DNA of 64,000 nucleotides from JACKJP01 sp050249695 (lineage in GTDB: Bacteria > Pseudomonadota > Alphaproteobacteria > Rhizobiales > Tepidamorphaceae): positions 1 to 64,000 of the forward strand of contig JBFWQA010000004.1 in NCBI GenBank assembly GCA_050249695.1, written 5' to 3'. The notes below the pieces were generated by a model. That model ran no database searches. It had not been told where the DNA came from and saw only the letters and a program-made list of their open reading frames with translations. The translations under genes and the position numbers were made by a program. Each line of letters starts with the position of its first letter. Position 1 is the first letter of the stretch. Shown piece after piece: positions 25,780-34,376 of the stretch.

Positions 25780-26910
25780 ATGCAGGGCGCTGAATCGAAA
25801 GAAAACAAGGCAATGCGTCCGCTGGACGGTATCAGGATTGTCGAGGCGGCCGGCTACTTGTCGGGGCCGCTGAGTGCCCAGATGCTGGGGACGCTCGGTG
25901 CCGAGGTCATCAAGATCGAGCCGCCGCATGGCGATGCCTACCGCAATGTCGGTCACAGATGGAACGGCACCGGCGTGATGTGGGGCAACTGCAACAACGG
26001 CAAGAGTTCGCTGGCGCTCGATCTGAAGTCGGAAGAGGGCATGAAGAAGCTGAAGGAGCTGATCGCCGAAACGGACATCTTCATCGAGACGTGGCGGCCG
26101 CGCGTCTCCGCCGCGCTCGGGCTCGGCTACGAGCAGCTTTCCAGGCTCAATCCTCGCCTGATCCAGGTGTCGATGACCGGCTACGGTGCCGACGGCGAAC
26201 TTGCCGCGCAACCCGCCTATGACGCGCTGATCCAGGGTCGCGTCGGGCTCTTCGCCTACGAGGCGGATGGCGGCTTCCCGCGCGCGACCAACAATTTCGT
26301 CGCCGACAAGGTGACCGGCATGCTCATCGCCCAGTTCATGCTGGCAGCGCTCTTTCAGCGAGAGCGCACCGGCAAGGGGCTGCATGTCGAGACGTCGATG
26401 CTCGACATGATGGCCTACTACACATTCCCCGACGCGATGCATAACCGCACCTTCGTCGATGACGATGCCGACCAGGCGAAGCTGCCGCAGCCCGTGTTCC
26501 AGACGAGCGACGGCTACATCACGCTGTCGCCCGTCACCGGCAAGCATTTCGGCCGCACGCTGGAAGGCATCGGCCATCCGGAGTGGAAAGAAGAGCTGAA
26601 GCAGATCAAGAGTCCGAAGGAAATGTCGCGGACCTTCTATGACAGGATTGCCGGTCCAATCCGCGAAAAGACGTCGAAGGAATGGCTCGAGATTTTCACC
26701 GCACTCGACCTGCCTTGCGGTCCGGTCAACAACCCTGAGGACATGCTCAAGGAACCGCAGATCATCCACAACCGCGTGTTCCACGAGATCGATACGCCCG
26801 ATGGCCGCAAGCGCGTGGCTCGCTACCCGGCAACATTCGATGGCCAGATGCTGCTGCCGCGCGGTTCCGCCCCGACGAAGCTGAATTCCGGCAAGCACAG
26901 CTTCGGGTGA
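25780..26910 (+). CDS. Class III CoA-transferase (CaiB/BaiF family)
   Basis: A 376-residue family III CoA-transferase. It begins GIRIVEAAGYLSGPLSAQML and contains the catalytic Asp in QPAYDALIQGRVGLF, equivalent to the Asp of formyl-CoA transferase. A ribosome binding site (GAAGGGAG) precedes the ATG at 25780; a second ATG at 25813 is possible. The substrate acid is unknown. It may work with the preceding reductase on a hydroxy or keto acid. Confidence 0.9.
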   Translation: MQGAESKENKAMRPLDGIRIVEAAGYLSGPLSAQMLGTLGAEVIKIEPPHGDAYRNVGHRWNGTGVMWGNCNNGKSSLALDLKSEEGMKKLKELIAETDIFIETWRPRVSAALGLGYEQLSRLNPRLIQVSMTGYGADGELAAQPAYDALIQGRVGLFAYEADGGFPRATNNFVADKVTGMLIAQFMLAALFQRERTGKGLHVETSMLDMMAYYTFPDAMHNRTFVDDDADQAKLPQPVFQTSDGYITLSPVTGKHFGRTLEGIGHPEWKEELKQIKSPKEMSRTFYDRIAGPIREKTSKEWLEIFTALDLPCGPVNNPEDMLKEPQIIHNRVFHEIDTPDGRKRVARYPATFDGQMLLPRGSAPTKLNSGKHSFG

Positions 26911-26917
26911 GGGCGGC

Positions 26918-28002
26918 TCAGCGCGGCAGGAAGTAGCGCGTTTCGCCACCCGCCACGTCGGCGCGGGCCGCGCCTGTTGCCGCCAGCGTTTCCAGCGCCT
27001 CGGCCACGCGGTCCTTTCGTCTGGCGCTGTTGCGACCGTCGAAGGCAGCGGCGACCTCGTCGGAATGAACCGGGGCGGCGGCTTTGGCGAGGAGGTCCCG
27101 CACGATGCGGATCTGCGCCATGCCGTCCGATGGCCATTTCGGCTTTTCGGCGGCGCCGATGACGGCGATATCGGCTTCGATCTGTTCTGCCTCGCCGCTC
27201 TTTGCGACTTTCCCGCCAAGCTTCGGTATCTGGTAGTCGGGCCGCAGCCACCGCACGATACCTCTGGCTTCTTCCGCCTGTCGCTCCAGATTGAGCGCGA
27301 CGAGGCGCGAAAGCAGTTCTTCCTCCGCCGCTTCCTGGTCCTCGCTCTTGTGGGACGAGGGCAGCGTCGCGCCGGGGCGGCCGACGATCCGTTCGCCGAG
27401 GTCTTCCCAGCAATAGGCCGTGAAGACCGCCCGGTCGATCTCGTCATGGATTTCCTTCAAGACAGAGATGAGGCCGGCATCGTGAATGTCTCGTTCGGCA
27501 TCGGTCAGCGGCGGCACGTCGCAACCGTTTTCCAGTTCGCGCAGCCGCTCCAGCACATTGTACATGCCGGTCATGGTCAGGTGTTGGTGCTCGGCCAGCC
27601 GTTCCTTGCGGAACGCGTCGAGCCTCTCGCCGAGTTCGGCAAGCTTCTCGCGCAAGGCCGGGTCGCTGTCGTCGGTCAGGCAGGCTGGGAAGGGGAAGGG
27701 GTCGAAGGTCCGGCTCTTGCTGTAGCGGGGATCGTTGCCAACGCCGAGCCAGCCGCCTGCTGCCAGCGCCCAAACAGCGTGGAGGCGCGAGGAAAGCGCC
27801 GCCAGAATTTCCGCCCGCTCGATACCGACATTCACCAGCATGTTGTCAGGTCGGATGCTCGCATCGAGAAACTGGAAAAAGCGGTGCTTGGAGGTTTCGA
27901 CGGTCGTGATGTAACGGGGGAGGCCCGAGAGGAAATCTCTCAGGTCGGTGTGCCGACGACCAAACCACCACCAATACTCGCGCCGGAAAGCCTCTCGATT
28001 GT
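26918..28002 (-). pseudogene. Out-of-frame 3' part of the MmeI-like type IIG gene (target recognition domain)
   Basis: This stretch stays open in the frame shifted by two bases relative to the upstream part. Translated from just after the AG tract it gives NNREAFRREYWWWFGRRHTD, then LSGLPRYITTVETSKHRFF, then an ATG at 27841 and LAAGGWLGVGNDPRYSKSRTFDPFPFP. These are the target recognition and C-terminal regions of MmeI-family enzymes. The ATG at 27841 could in principle start a 307-residue fragment, but there is no good ribosome site. The homology runs continuously from one frame to the other across the tract, so this is the same gene as 27940-30537. Confidence 0.88.
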
Positions 28003-30537
28003 TCTCTCTCTCTCTGGCTTCACATGCGTCGCAACGTGCTGATAGACCGCCGGAAACATCTTCTCAACCTCACGCGAAGAAAGTTCAAACAGATCAATTA
28101 CTTTTACTCCACGCGGTCTCTGAGCGATATCGCGTCCGTGCCGATAATCAAGGATATGTCTTTCCAAGCCTTCTATCTTGCCTAATCCTAGCGCTACTGC
28201 TTGTTGCGGAGTAACAATGAAGCCAGCCCCGTGAAGTGCTACACCGCGACTCGCCAGCCCGATATTGGATTGCAACTGGGTAGCCAACGCCAAGTCCGCG
28301 CCGATCTCCAATTTACCCGTAATCTTCCCCTCGCGCTTTTCCAGTTCCACCTTCGGCGTGTCGCTGTTCAGCCCGTCCTCGCTGACGACCTCCGCCAGCA
28401 CGCCCTCATGCTCACCCTTCTCCGCCACCGTCATGGCGATGCGCACGGCGGCCTTGTCGGATGCTTTGAGCCACGGGTGGTCGGCCACAGCGAAGACGAG
28501 GCTGATCGGCGGCTTGCCGGATAGATGTTTCTCGATCACCCGGCGCGAGAAAGTCTGGGTGATCGAATTGGTCGTGATGAAGCCGAAGCGAAGAAGCGGG
28601 TTCGGCTGTTTCGCCGTGCCCTTGCGGGCAAGCCGCCGCGCCGCCTCGTCCCAGAAATGCATGACGAAATCGGCCCCGCCCGGCATATGCGGACGGGCCT
28701 TCCAGCAGGCTTCCGCATAACCGTCGCCCAGTTCGGCGCGCATGTCCTTTCCGCCGATGAACGGGGGGTTGCCGACGATGAACTCCGCTTCCGGCCAATT
28801 GGCGATGCGGGGGTTGTGATAGGCGTAGAGCGGCACCGTCGCGTCGGGATCCGGCACTTCTTCGCCGGTGAGCGGGTGCAGCTTTGTCGTCACCCCGTCC
28901 CAGCGCGACAGCGGCTTGCCGTGTTCATCGCGCAGCATTTCCTGCCGGTCATAGGCAAGGATCGCGTCCTGATGCCGGATCGTCCCATAGGCGTGCAGCA
29001 CGGGTTCGGCGATTGCGCTCAGCCCGCTCGTGCGGAGCTGCCATTTGATGAAGCCGATCCATAACACCAGATCGGCAATCGGCACCGCGCGCGGATTGAT
29101 CTCCAGCCCGTGGAACTGGCGCGGCCCGACCGTCTCTCCTTCCATCATGAATTTGGGCGCATCCTCGCCGAGCGCATCCAGCGCTTCCAGCACCTCGCCC
29201 TCCAGCTTCTTCAGAAGCTCCAGCGAAACATAGAGAAAATTTCCCGTGCCGCAGGCCGGATCGAGTATCCGGATCGTGCAGAGCCGGTGGTGATATTCCT
29301 TGACCGCGCGGATGGCCTCGGCGGGCTTTTTCTGCTCGATGAACTCCTTCACCCGTCCCTGCACCACATCCCATTCGGCGCGCAGCGGCTCGATGATCGT
29401 CGGGATGACCAGCCGCTCCACATAAGCTCGCGGCGTGTAATGCGCGCCGAGCTTGGACCGCTCCTGCGGGTCGAGGGCGCGTTCCAGCAGAGTGCCGAAG
29501 ATGGCCGGTTCCACATCGCGCCAGTCGCGTTTCGCCGCCACCCACAATTCATGGATGCCGTCGGCATCGAGCGGCAGCGCCTTGCGGTTCTTGAAGAGCG
29601 AGCCGTTGAACCGCTTCAGCGGCACCATCATGCGTGGCTCGTAGCCACCCTTGTCCATCGTATGCCAAAGACTTTCCAGGGCCGGGACGAACGTCTCCGG
29701 CTTCTGCTTCAGCTCTTCCAGCAGCGCCGCGAAGCCTTCCTTGGGGATCAGGTCCACGTCCTCGGCGAACATCGTGAAAAGGCAGCGCATGAGAAATTCC
29801 GCGACATCCTTCGGGTCGTGCCGACCCTCCAGCCGCTTGGCGACCTTCGCCAGACGCTCGGCGATATCGCGCGTGACCTCGGCCGACTTCTTCGCCGGGT
29901 CCAGCGAATGCGGGTCGGTCCAGATCGCCCGCAGGCGCGCCTGCACCTCTTCGTCGCGCAGATCGTCGATGCCGATCCGGTAGGTCTGCCGGTCCGGGAA
30001 ATGGGCGTAGTTCTTCCCCTGTCCGGAAAAATCGGCATAGACCTCGATCACATGGCCGACATCGCAAACCAGAAGGAAGGGTGGGTAGCCATGCTCGACG
30101 GGCAGGGCGCGGGCATAGTTCTCCGCCTGCTTGCGCGCCGCCTGCATCACCTGGTCCCATTGCCGGGTGCCTTGCCTGGCATGCCCCGCTTTTATCTGCG
30201 AGGCGTCCTCGGGCAACAAATCGCCCTGGTCGGGAGCAGCCTTCTTGAGCGCCCTTTTGATAGACTGCTTGGCTTCAAGAATGAAGCAGCCGCGCTTATA
30301 GCAGTCGATAAATCCGGCAGTGCGCGAACCATCCGGATGTTTGAAATCCACGCGACGCTCGTAGACATAGTCGTTGAACTGGTTTTCCGCGCTGGCCATG
30401 ACCGGCCGCTCCAGGCCAAGAATATCTTGCGCCAGTCCTGTGATGAAAATCTGGTAATTTGAGCGTTCGGACCCACCCGAGGCCTTGGCCTCGGCGATCA
30501 GCTTTTCCAGTGCGTCGGAGGCTGCCTTCTGGTCCAT
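27940..30537 (-). CDS. MmeI-like type IIG restriction-modification enzyme, 5' part
   Basis: An 865-residue frame covering the nuclease and methyltransferase parts of a single-chain type IIG enzyme. The nuclease motif is Asp78, nine residues, then Glu88-Ala-Lys90 (LEAKQ), the same D-X9-EXK spacing as in MmeI. Methyltransferase motif I is ILDPACGTGNFLYV and motif IV is FIVGNPPFIGG (N6-adenine type). The frame runs into an unrelated tail (about 24 residues after KPERER) and stops at 27940, losing the target recognition domain. The ATG at 30537 is preferred to a TTG at 30573. A stand-alone product would probably lack specificity. Confidence 0.9.
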   Translation of the reverse strand: MDQKAASDALEKLIAEAKASGGSERSNYQIFITGLAQDILGLERPVMASAENQFNDYVYERRVDFKHPDGSRTAGFIDCYKRGCFILEAKQSIKRALKKAAPDQGDLLPEDASQIKAGHARQGTRQWDQVMQAARKQAENYARALPVEHGYPPFLLVCDVGHVIEVYADFSGQGKNYAHFPDRQTYRIGIDDLRDEEVQARLRAIWTDPHSLDPAKKSAEVTRDIAERLAKVAKRLEGRHDPKDVAEFLMRCLFTMFAEDVDLIPKEGFAALLEELKQKPETFVPALESLWHTMDKGGYEPRMMVPLKRFNGSLFKNRKALPLDADGIHELWVAAKRDWRDVEPAIFGTLLERALDPQERSKLGAHYTPRAYVERLVIPTIIEPLRAEWDVVQGRVKEFIEQKKPAEAIRAVKEYHHRLCTIRILDPACGTGNFLYVSLELLKKLEGEVLEALDALGEDAPKFMMEGETVGPRQFHGLEINPRAVPIADLVLWIGFIKWQLRTSGLSAIAEPVLHAYGTIRHQDAILAYDRQEMLRDEHGKPLSRWDGVTTKLHPLTGEEVPDPDATVPLYAYHNPRIANWPEAEFIVGNPPFIGGKDMRAELGDGYAEACWKARPHMPGGADFVMHFWDEAARRLARKGTAKQPNPLLRFGFITTNSITQTFSRRVIEKHLSGKPPISLVFAVADHPWLKASDKAAVRIAMTVAEKGEHEGVLAEVVSEDGLNSDTPKVELEKREGKITGKLEIGADLALATQLQSNIGLASRGVALHGAGFIVTPQQAVALGLGKIEGLERHILDYRHGRDIAQRPRGVKVIDLFELSSREVEKMFPAVYQHVATHVKPERERTIERLSGASIGGGLVVGTPT
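28003..28015 (-). repeat. (AG)6 tract at the frame break of the type IIG gene
   Basis: Thirteen bases of alternating TC on the plus strand (AGAGAGAGAGAGA on the coding strand). The two reading frames of the MmeI-like gene meet exactly here. Losing one AG unit changes the join to KPERENNREAFRREYW and gives one open frame from 30537 to 26918 (1205 residues). Gain or loss of units by slipped-strand mispairing would switch the enzyme on and off. Confidence 0.85.
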
Positions 30538-30582
30538 CGGGAAATGGTTAGCCCAATCGGGTGAAATCGCCAATCCGTGCCG

Positions 30583-31035
30583 TCAATTCAGCACGAATAT
30601 GGAAGCGTTCAGCACGCTCGCGAACGCCACCCACGCCGCATAGGGCGTGAACAGCCATGCGGCGGCGCGGTCCACCCGCCGTGCCGTGACAATGAAGCCG
30701 AGGATCGCTGCCAGCAGCAGCCCGATCACGACCAGCGCGGCGCCCGTCATATGGGCGGAGAAGAACACCGGCGACCACAGGAAATTGAGGGCTATCTGGG
30801 CGTACCAGAGCTTCATGGCCGTGCTCGAGGGCGCGCGCTGAAAGACGCGCCAGCCGGCGATCGCGATGAGGATATAGAGCAGCGTCCAGACCGGCGCGAA
30901 GACCCATGCCGGCGGATTGAAGGAGGGCTTCGCCAGCCCCTGATACCACTCGCCGGGCGCGGTCAGATAGCCGATGGTGAGACCGCCGCCGATGACGATC
31001 ACAAGAAAGACGATGAGCGATCCGGTCTTGTTCAT
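30583..31035 (-). CDS. tspO: TspO/MBR family membrane protein
   Basis: A 150-residue five-helix membrane protein of the TspO (tryptophan-rich sensory protein/translocator) family. The signature is visible as WYQGLAKPSFNPPAWVFAPVWTLLY and LWYAQIALNFLWSPVFF. TspO proteins bind tetrapyrroles and related ligands and modulate stress or pigment gene expression. The start overlaps the stop of the GMC oxidoreductase gene, suggesting cotranscription. No tetrapyrrole genes are nearby. Confidence 0.93.
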   Translation of the reverse strand: MNKTGSLIVFLVIVIGGGLTIGYLTAPGEWYQGLAKPSFNPPAWVFAPVWTLLYILIAIAGWRVFQRAPSSTAMKLWYAQIALNFLWSPVFFSAHMTGAALVVIGLLLAAILGFIVTARRVDRAAAWLFTPYAAWVAFASVLNASIFVLN

Positions 31036-32663
31036 GCAACTCTCCTGGGGGTGTTGGTTGCCGCATCCGCGATGATCATGTCCGCCGCCTTTTCCGCGAT
31101 CATGATCGTCGGCGAATTCGTGTTGCCTGAGGTGATCGTCGGCATGATCGAGGCGTCGGCGACCCTGAGGCCCTCAATGCCGTGCACCCTCAGCCTGCCG
31201 TCGACCACCGCCATGTCGTCGCTGCCCATTTTCGCGGTGCCGACGGGATGGAAGATCGTCGTGCCGATATCGCCGGCAGCTTTCGCCAGTTCCTCTTCGG
31301 TCCGCGCCGCCGCGCCCGGCAGATATTCCTCGGGCGCGTAGGCCGCCATGGCGGGCTGCTCCATGATCCGGCGTGTCAGACGAAGGGCACGCACCGCCAC
31401 GGCCACGTCGCCTGGCGCGGATAGATAGTTGGGGGCAATGAGCGGATGATCCTTCGGATCGGTCGAGCGGATCGCGACCGTGCCGCGCGATTGCGGCCTC
31501 AGGTGACAGACGCTCGCCGTCATCGCCGGAAAGTCGTGCAAGGGGTCGCCGAACTTGTCGAGAGAGAGCGGCTGCACGTGATATTCCAGATCGGGCGTCT
31601 CCTGGGCGCTGTCCGATCTTGCGAAGACGCCGAGCTGGCTCGGTGCCATCGACATCGGGCCGGTCCGCTTCAGCGCGTATTCGAGCCCGATCGCCATGCG
31701 GCCCAGCCAGTTGCCGGCCAGCTGGTTGAGGGTTCTGGCGTTCTGCAACCTGAAGATCGTGCGCAGCTGAAGGTGATCCTGCAGGTTCTGCCCGACGCCG
31801 GCGAGATCATGGACGACATCGATGCCGTGCGCCCTGAGCAACCCGGCCGGCCCGATGCCCGAAAGCTGCAGCAGCTGCGGCGAGCCGATGGCGCCCGCCG
31901 CGAGGATCGTTTCGCCACGCGCGCGCGCCTCGCGAAGGACACCGTTCTGCCGGTAGCGCACGCCGCGCGCTCGCCGTCCCTCGATGATCAATCCCTCGCA
32001 GGTCGCATGGGTCTCGATCCTGAGATTGTTCCGGCCCCGAGCCGGGCGCAGGAAGCCCTTGGCGGTGTTCCAGCGCCAGCCGTTCTTCTGGTTCACCCGG
32101 AAATAGGACGAGCCGAAATTGTCGCCCCTGTTGAAATCCTCGGTGCGCGGAATGCCGGCCTGTTCGCAGGCGTCGCGGAAGGCGTCGAGTATGTCCCAGC
32201 GCAGCCGCTGTTCCTCCACGCGCCATTCGCCGCCCGCGCCGTGCATATCGTCGGCGCCGGCATAGTAGTCCTCTGACTTTTTGAAATAGGGCAGGACATC
32301 GTCCCAGCCCCAGCCCGCATTGCCCATCTGCCGCCACTGGTCGTAGTCGCGCGCCTGTCCGCGCACATAGAGCATGCCGTTGATCGAGGAGCAGCCGCCC
32401 AGCACCTTGCCGCGCGGATAGAGCAGGCTGCGCCCGTTCAGGCCCTTTTCCGGCCCGGTCCTGAATCCCCAATCGGTGCGCGGATTGCCGATGCAGTAAA
32501 GATAGCCGATCGGGATATGGATCCAGTGGTAGTTGTCGCGCCCGCCCGCCTCCAGCAGGAGCACGCGGGTTTTCGGATCGGCGCTCAGCCGGTTGGCGAG
32601 GACGGCGCCCGCCGAGCCGGCGCCGACGACGATATAGTCGTAGATGTCCGCCGCTTCCGCCAC
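31032..32663 (-). CDS. GMC-family FAD-dependent alcohol/choline dehydrogenase
   Basis: A 543-residue GMC oxidoreductase. The FAD-binding motif is IVVGAGSAGAVLANRLS, GMC signature 1 is RGKVLGGCSSINGMLYVRG, and the C-terminal catalytic region holds HPVGTAKMG and NTNSPTIMIAEKAADM, with the active-site His and Asn. It resembles choline dehydrogenase BetA and the alcohol dehydrogenase AlkJ. The conserved features do not fix the alcohol substrate, and no betaine genes are near. It is coupled to tspO. Confidence 0.9.
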   Translation of the reverse strand: MAEAADIYDYIVVGAGSAGAVLANRLSADPKTRVLLLEAGGRDNYHWIHIPIGYLYCIGNPRTDWGFRTGPEKGLNGRSLLYPRGKVLGGCSSINGMLYVRGQARDYDQWRQMGNAGWGWDDVLPYFKKSEDYYAGADDMHGAGGEWRVEEQRLRWDILDAFRDACEQAGIPRTEDFNRGDNFGSSYFRVNQKNGWRWNTAKGFLRPARGRNNLRIETHATCEGLIIEGRRARGVRYRQNGVLREARARGETILAAGAIGSPQLLQLSGIGPAGLLRAHGIDVVHDLAGVGQNLQDHLQLRTIFRLQNARTLNQLAGNWLGRMAIGLEYALKRTGPMSMAPSQLGVFARSDSAQETPDLEYHVQPLSLDKFGDPLHDFPAMTASVCHLRPQSRGTVAIRSTDPKDHPLIAPNYLSAPGDVAVAVRALRLTRRIMEQPAMAAYAPEEYLPGAAARTEEELAKAAGDIGTTIFHPVGTAKMGSDDMAVVDGRLRVHGIEGLRVADASIMPTITSGNTNSPTIMIAEKAADMIIADAATNTPRRVA

Positions 32664-32708
32664 GCCAGAAACCCTTTTATGAGCACGCGTCCCGGGCGCC
32701 CGGTGTTT

Positions 32709-33290
32709 TCATCTTTTCCGGTAGAGTTCCGGATTGAGCGCCGGGTCGTTGTACATCTTGAACTGATAATAGACGCGAAAGCCGCGTTTGCCATTCTTCG
32801 CTTCGGCCAGCAGCGTGCCGAGTGCGGCGGCAAGGTCCCCGCGCTGCTTCTCGATCACCTTCAGCTTGTGCGCGCAGGCGGCGATATGCGCCTCGTCCGC
32901 ATCTTCGCGAACCGTCTCCTCCCACATGTGGAAACGCTTCAGCGAAAGGATCGACAGCCGGTCGATGATCATGCCCGGCGTCTCGGAGTTCATCGGCAGA
33001 TCGTCGGCGAAGGGCCCGAGTTCGCCAAACAGCAATTCGTCCATCTTCTCGATGAAGTTGTTGCGCTGCTGGTTGTAGCCGTCGATGGCGCGCTTGGCCT
33101 TGTAGACATAGTCGGCGCCCATGTCGTCGCGCCGCGCCTTGTCCTCCTCGTGCCACAGCGCGAAGTTGCGCCAGTGGTTCTCCTCGGCAAGCCGCAGCAG
33201 GCCTTCGCCGGCGATCGACGGGTCGCTCTCATGCCAGCGACGGGTTCGATCGTCCTGCAGCGCGGTGATATCGCCGGCGGTCGGGTTCAT
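32709..33290 (-). CDS. DUF4254 protein
   Basis: A 193-residue, charged, largely alpha-helical cytoplasmic protein that I recognise as DUF4254, often found next to family 9 glycosyltransferases. Conserved-looking blocks are EENHWRNFALWHEEDKARR and MIIDRLSILSLKRFHMWEE. No catalytic motif or signal peptide is seen and no function is known to me. The ATG at 33290 is preferred to the start at 33338. It follows the glycosyltransferase gene by 57 bases. Confidence 0.8.
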   Translation of the reverse strand: MNPTAGDITALQDDRTRRWHESDPSIAGEGLLRLAEENHWRNFALWHEEDKARRDDMGADYVYKAKRAIDGYNQQRNNFIEKMDELLFGELGPFADDLPMNSETPGMIIDRLSILSLKRFHMWEETVREDADEAHIAACAHKLKVIEKQRGDLAAALGTLLAEAKNGKRGFRVYYQFKMYNDPALNPELYRKR

Positions 33291-33347
33291 GTCTCGGGCC
33301 TCAAGATGTTGCTGCCCGGGGGGTGTGGCATGAGGCAAGGCGCGGCG

Positions 33348-34376
33348 TCAATGTGCTGAGAGGGCGCCCAGTTGTGCCTTCACCTCGTCGAACAGGCGGG
33401 CCGGCGTGAAGACCTTCAGCCAGTCCGTTTCCTCTCCGCTCAGCCTGACGTCGAGCGGCCAGACATTGGCGTTCAGCGGGCCGGTATGGCCATGGCTGCT
33501 CCCGCCATAGATCGCAATCGAGCGGGTGCCTGTCGCGGCGCCGACATGCAGCAGGCCGGAATCGTTTGCAACGAGCACGTCGGAAGCGGCCGCCTGCAGC
33601 GCGGCTTCGTAGAGATCGGTGCCGGTGCAGTCGGTGGCTCCTCTGCCGGCGCTGGCGAGAATTTGCTCGGCGAGGGGCTTCTCGGCCGGCCCGCCCATCA
33701 CGATCACGCGGTGTCCGCTGGCGGTCAGCAGGCGCGCGAGCGCGGCGTAGCGCTCCAGCGGCCACGTCCTTTCCGGGTCATTGCAGCCAGGCGCCAGGGC
33801 GACGATCGGTCCCCCCGGCCCGGCAAGTCCGTTCCGCTCGCGCCATTCGGCCGCCATCTGCCGCGTGACGGCAAGCCTGGGCGCCGGCAGCGCCTCCGGC
33901 AGCGGCATGCCTCTTGGCAGCGCGAGCGCGATGCACCGGGCGGTAAGATTGCCAATCTGCTTTTCCCCGCGCCGCGCGTCGGTGAGCAGTCCGTATCGCC
34001 ATTCGCCGACCCAGCCGACCCGCTCGGGAATGCCGGCAAGCCAGGGCGCGAGCGCATCCTTCATCGTGCCGAGCATCAGATAGGACGAACCGTAGCCCCG
34101 CTCCTTGAGCCTGCGGGCGAAGGCGCGTCTCGCCGCGAAGGCCACTTTCCCCCGCGGAAAGGACGCGACGACCGTATCGCGCACTTCCGGCATGAGCCTT
34201 GTCAGCGGCGCGCAGAGCGATGTGGAGACGACGTCGATGGGCCGGTCGGGAAACCGCACCTTCAGCACCTGATAGACGGACTGGCAGCGCACGAAGTCGC
34301 CGATCCACATGAAGGGTATGACGAGGATGGGCGCGTCCCCGGCGGCCGCACCCTGCTGTCGCCCCATCTCGTTCAT
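33348..34376 (-). CDS. Glycosyltransferase family 9 (heptosyltransferase-like)
   Basis: A 342-residue GT9 protein related to ADP-heptose:LPS heptosyltransferases. The N-terminal domain has PILVIPFMWIGDFVRCQSVY (variant of the usual GDxxL motif); the C-terminal nucleotide-sugar site is recognisable in VALAPGCNDPERTWPLERYA and DVLVANDSGLLHVGAATGT. It is coupled to the PPK2 gene by an ATGA overlap. It probably modifies a surface polysaccharide or lipid A core; donor and acceptor are unknown. Confidence 0.87.
   Translation of the reverse strand: MNEMGRQQGAAAGDAPILVIPFMWIGDFVRCQSVYQVLKVRFPDRPIDVVSTSLCAPLTRLMPEVRDTVVASFPRGKVAFAARRAFARRLKERGYGSSYLMLGTMKDALAPWLAGIPERVGWVGEWRYGLLTDARRGEKQIGNLTARCIALALPRGMPLPEALPAPRLAVTRQMAAEWRERNGLAGPGGPIVALAPGCNDPERTWPLERYAALARLLTASGHRVIVMGGPAEKPLAEQILASAGRGATDCTGTDLYEAALQAAASDVLVANDSGLLHVGAATGTRSIAIYGGSSHGHTGPLNANVWPLDVRLSGEETDWLKVFTPARLFDEVKAQLGALSAH

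Noticed and set aside
27842..28300. Insertion of a mobile element as the cause of the type IIG gene break
   Set aside because: The homology is continuous in the shifted frame on both sides of the AG tract, with no extra DNA, so a two-base slip is enough.
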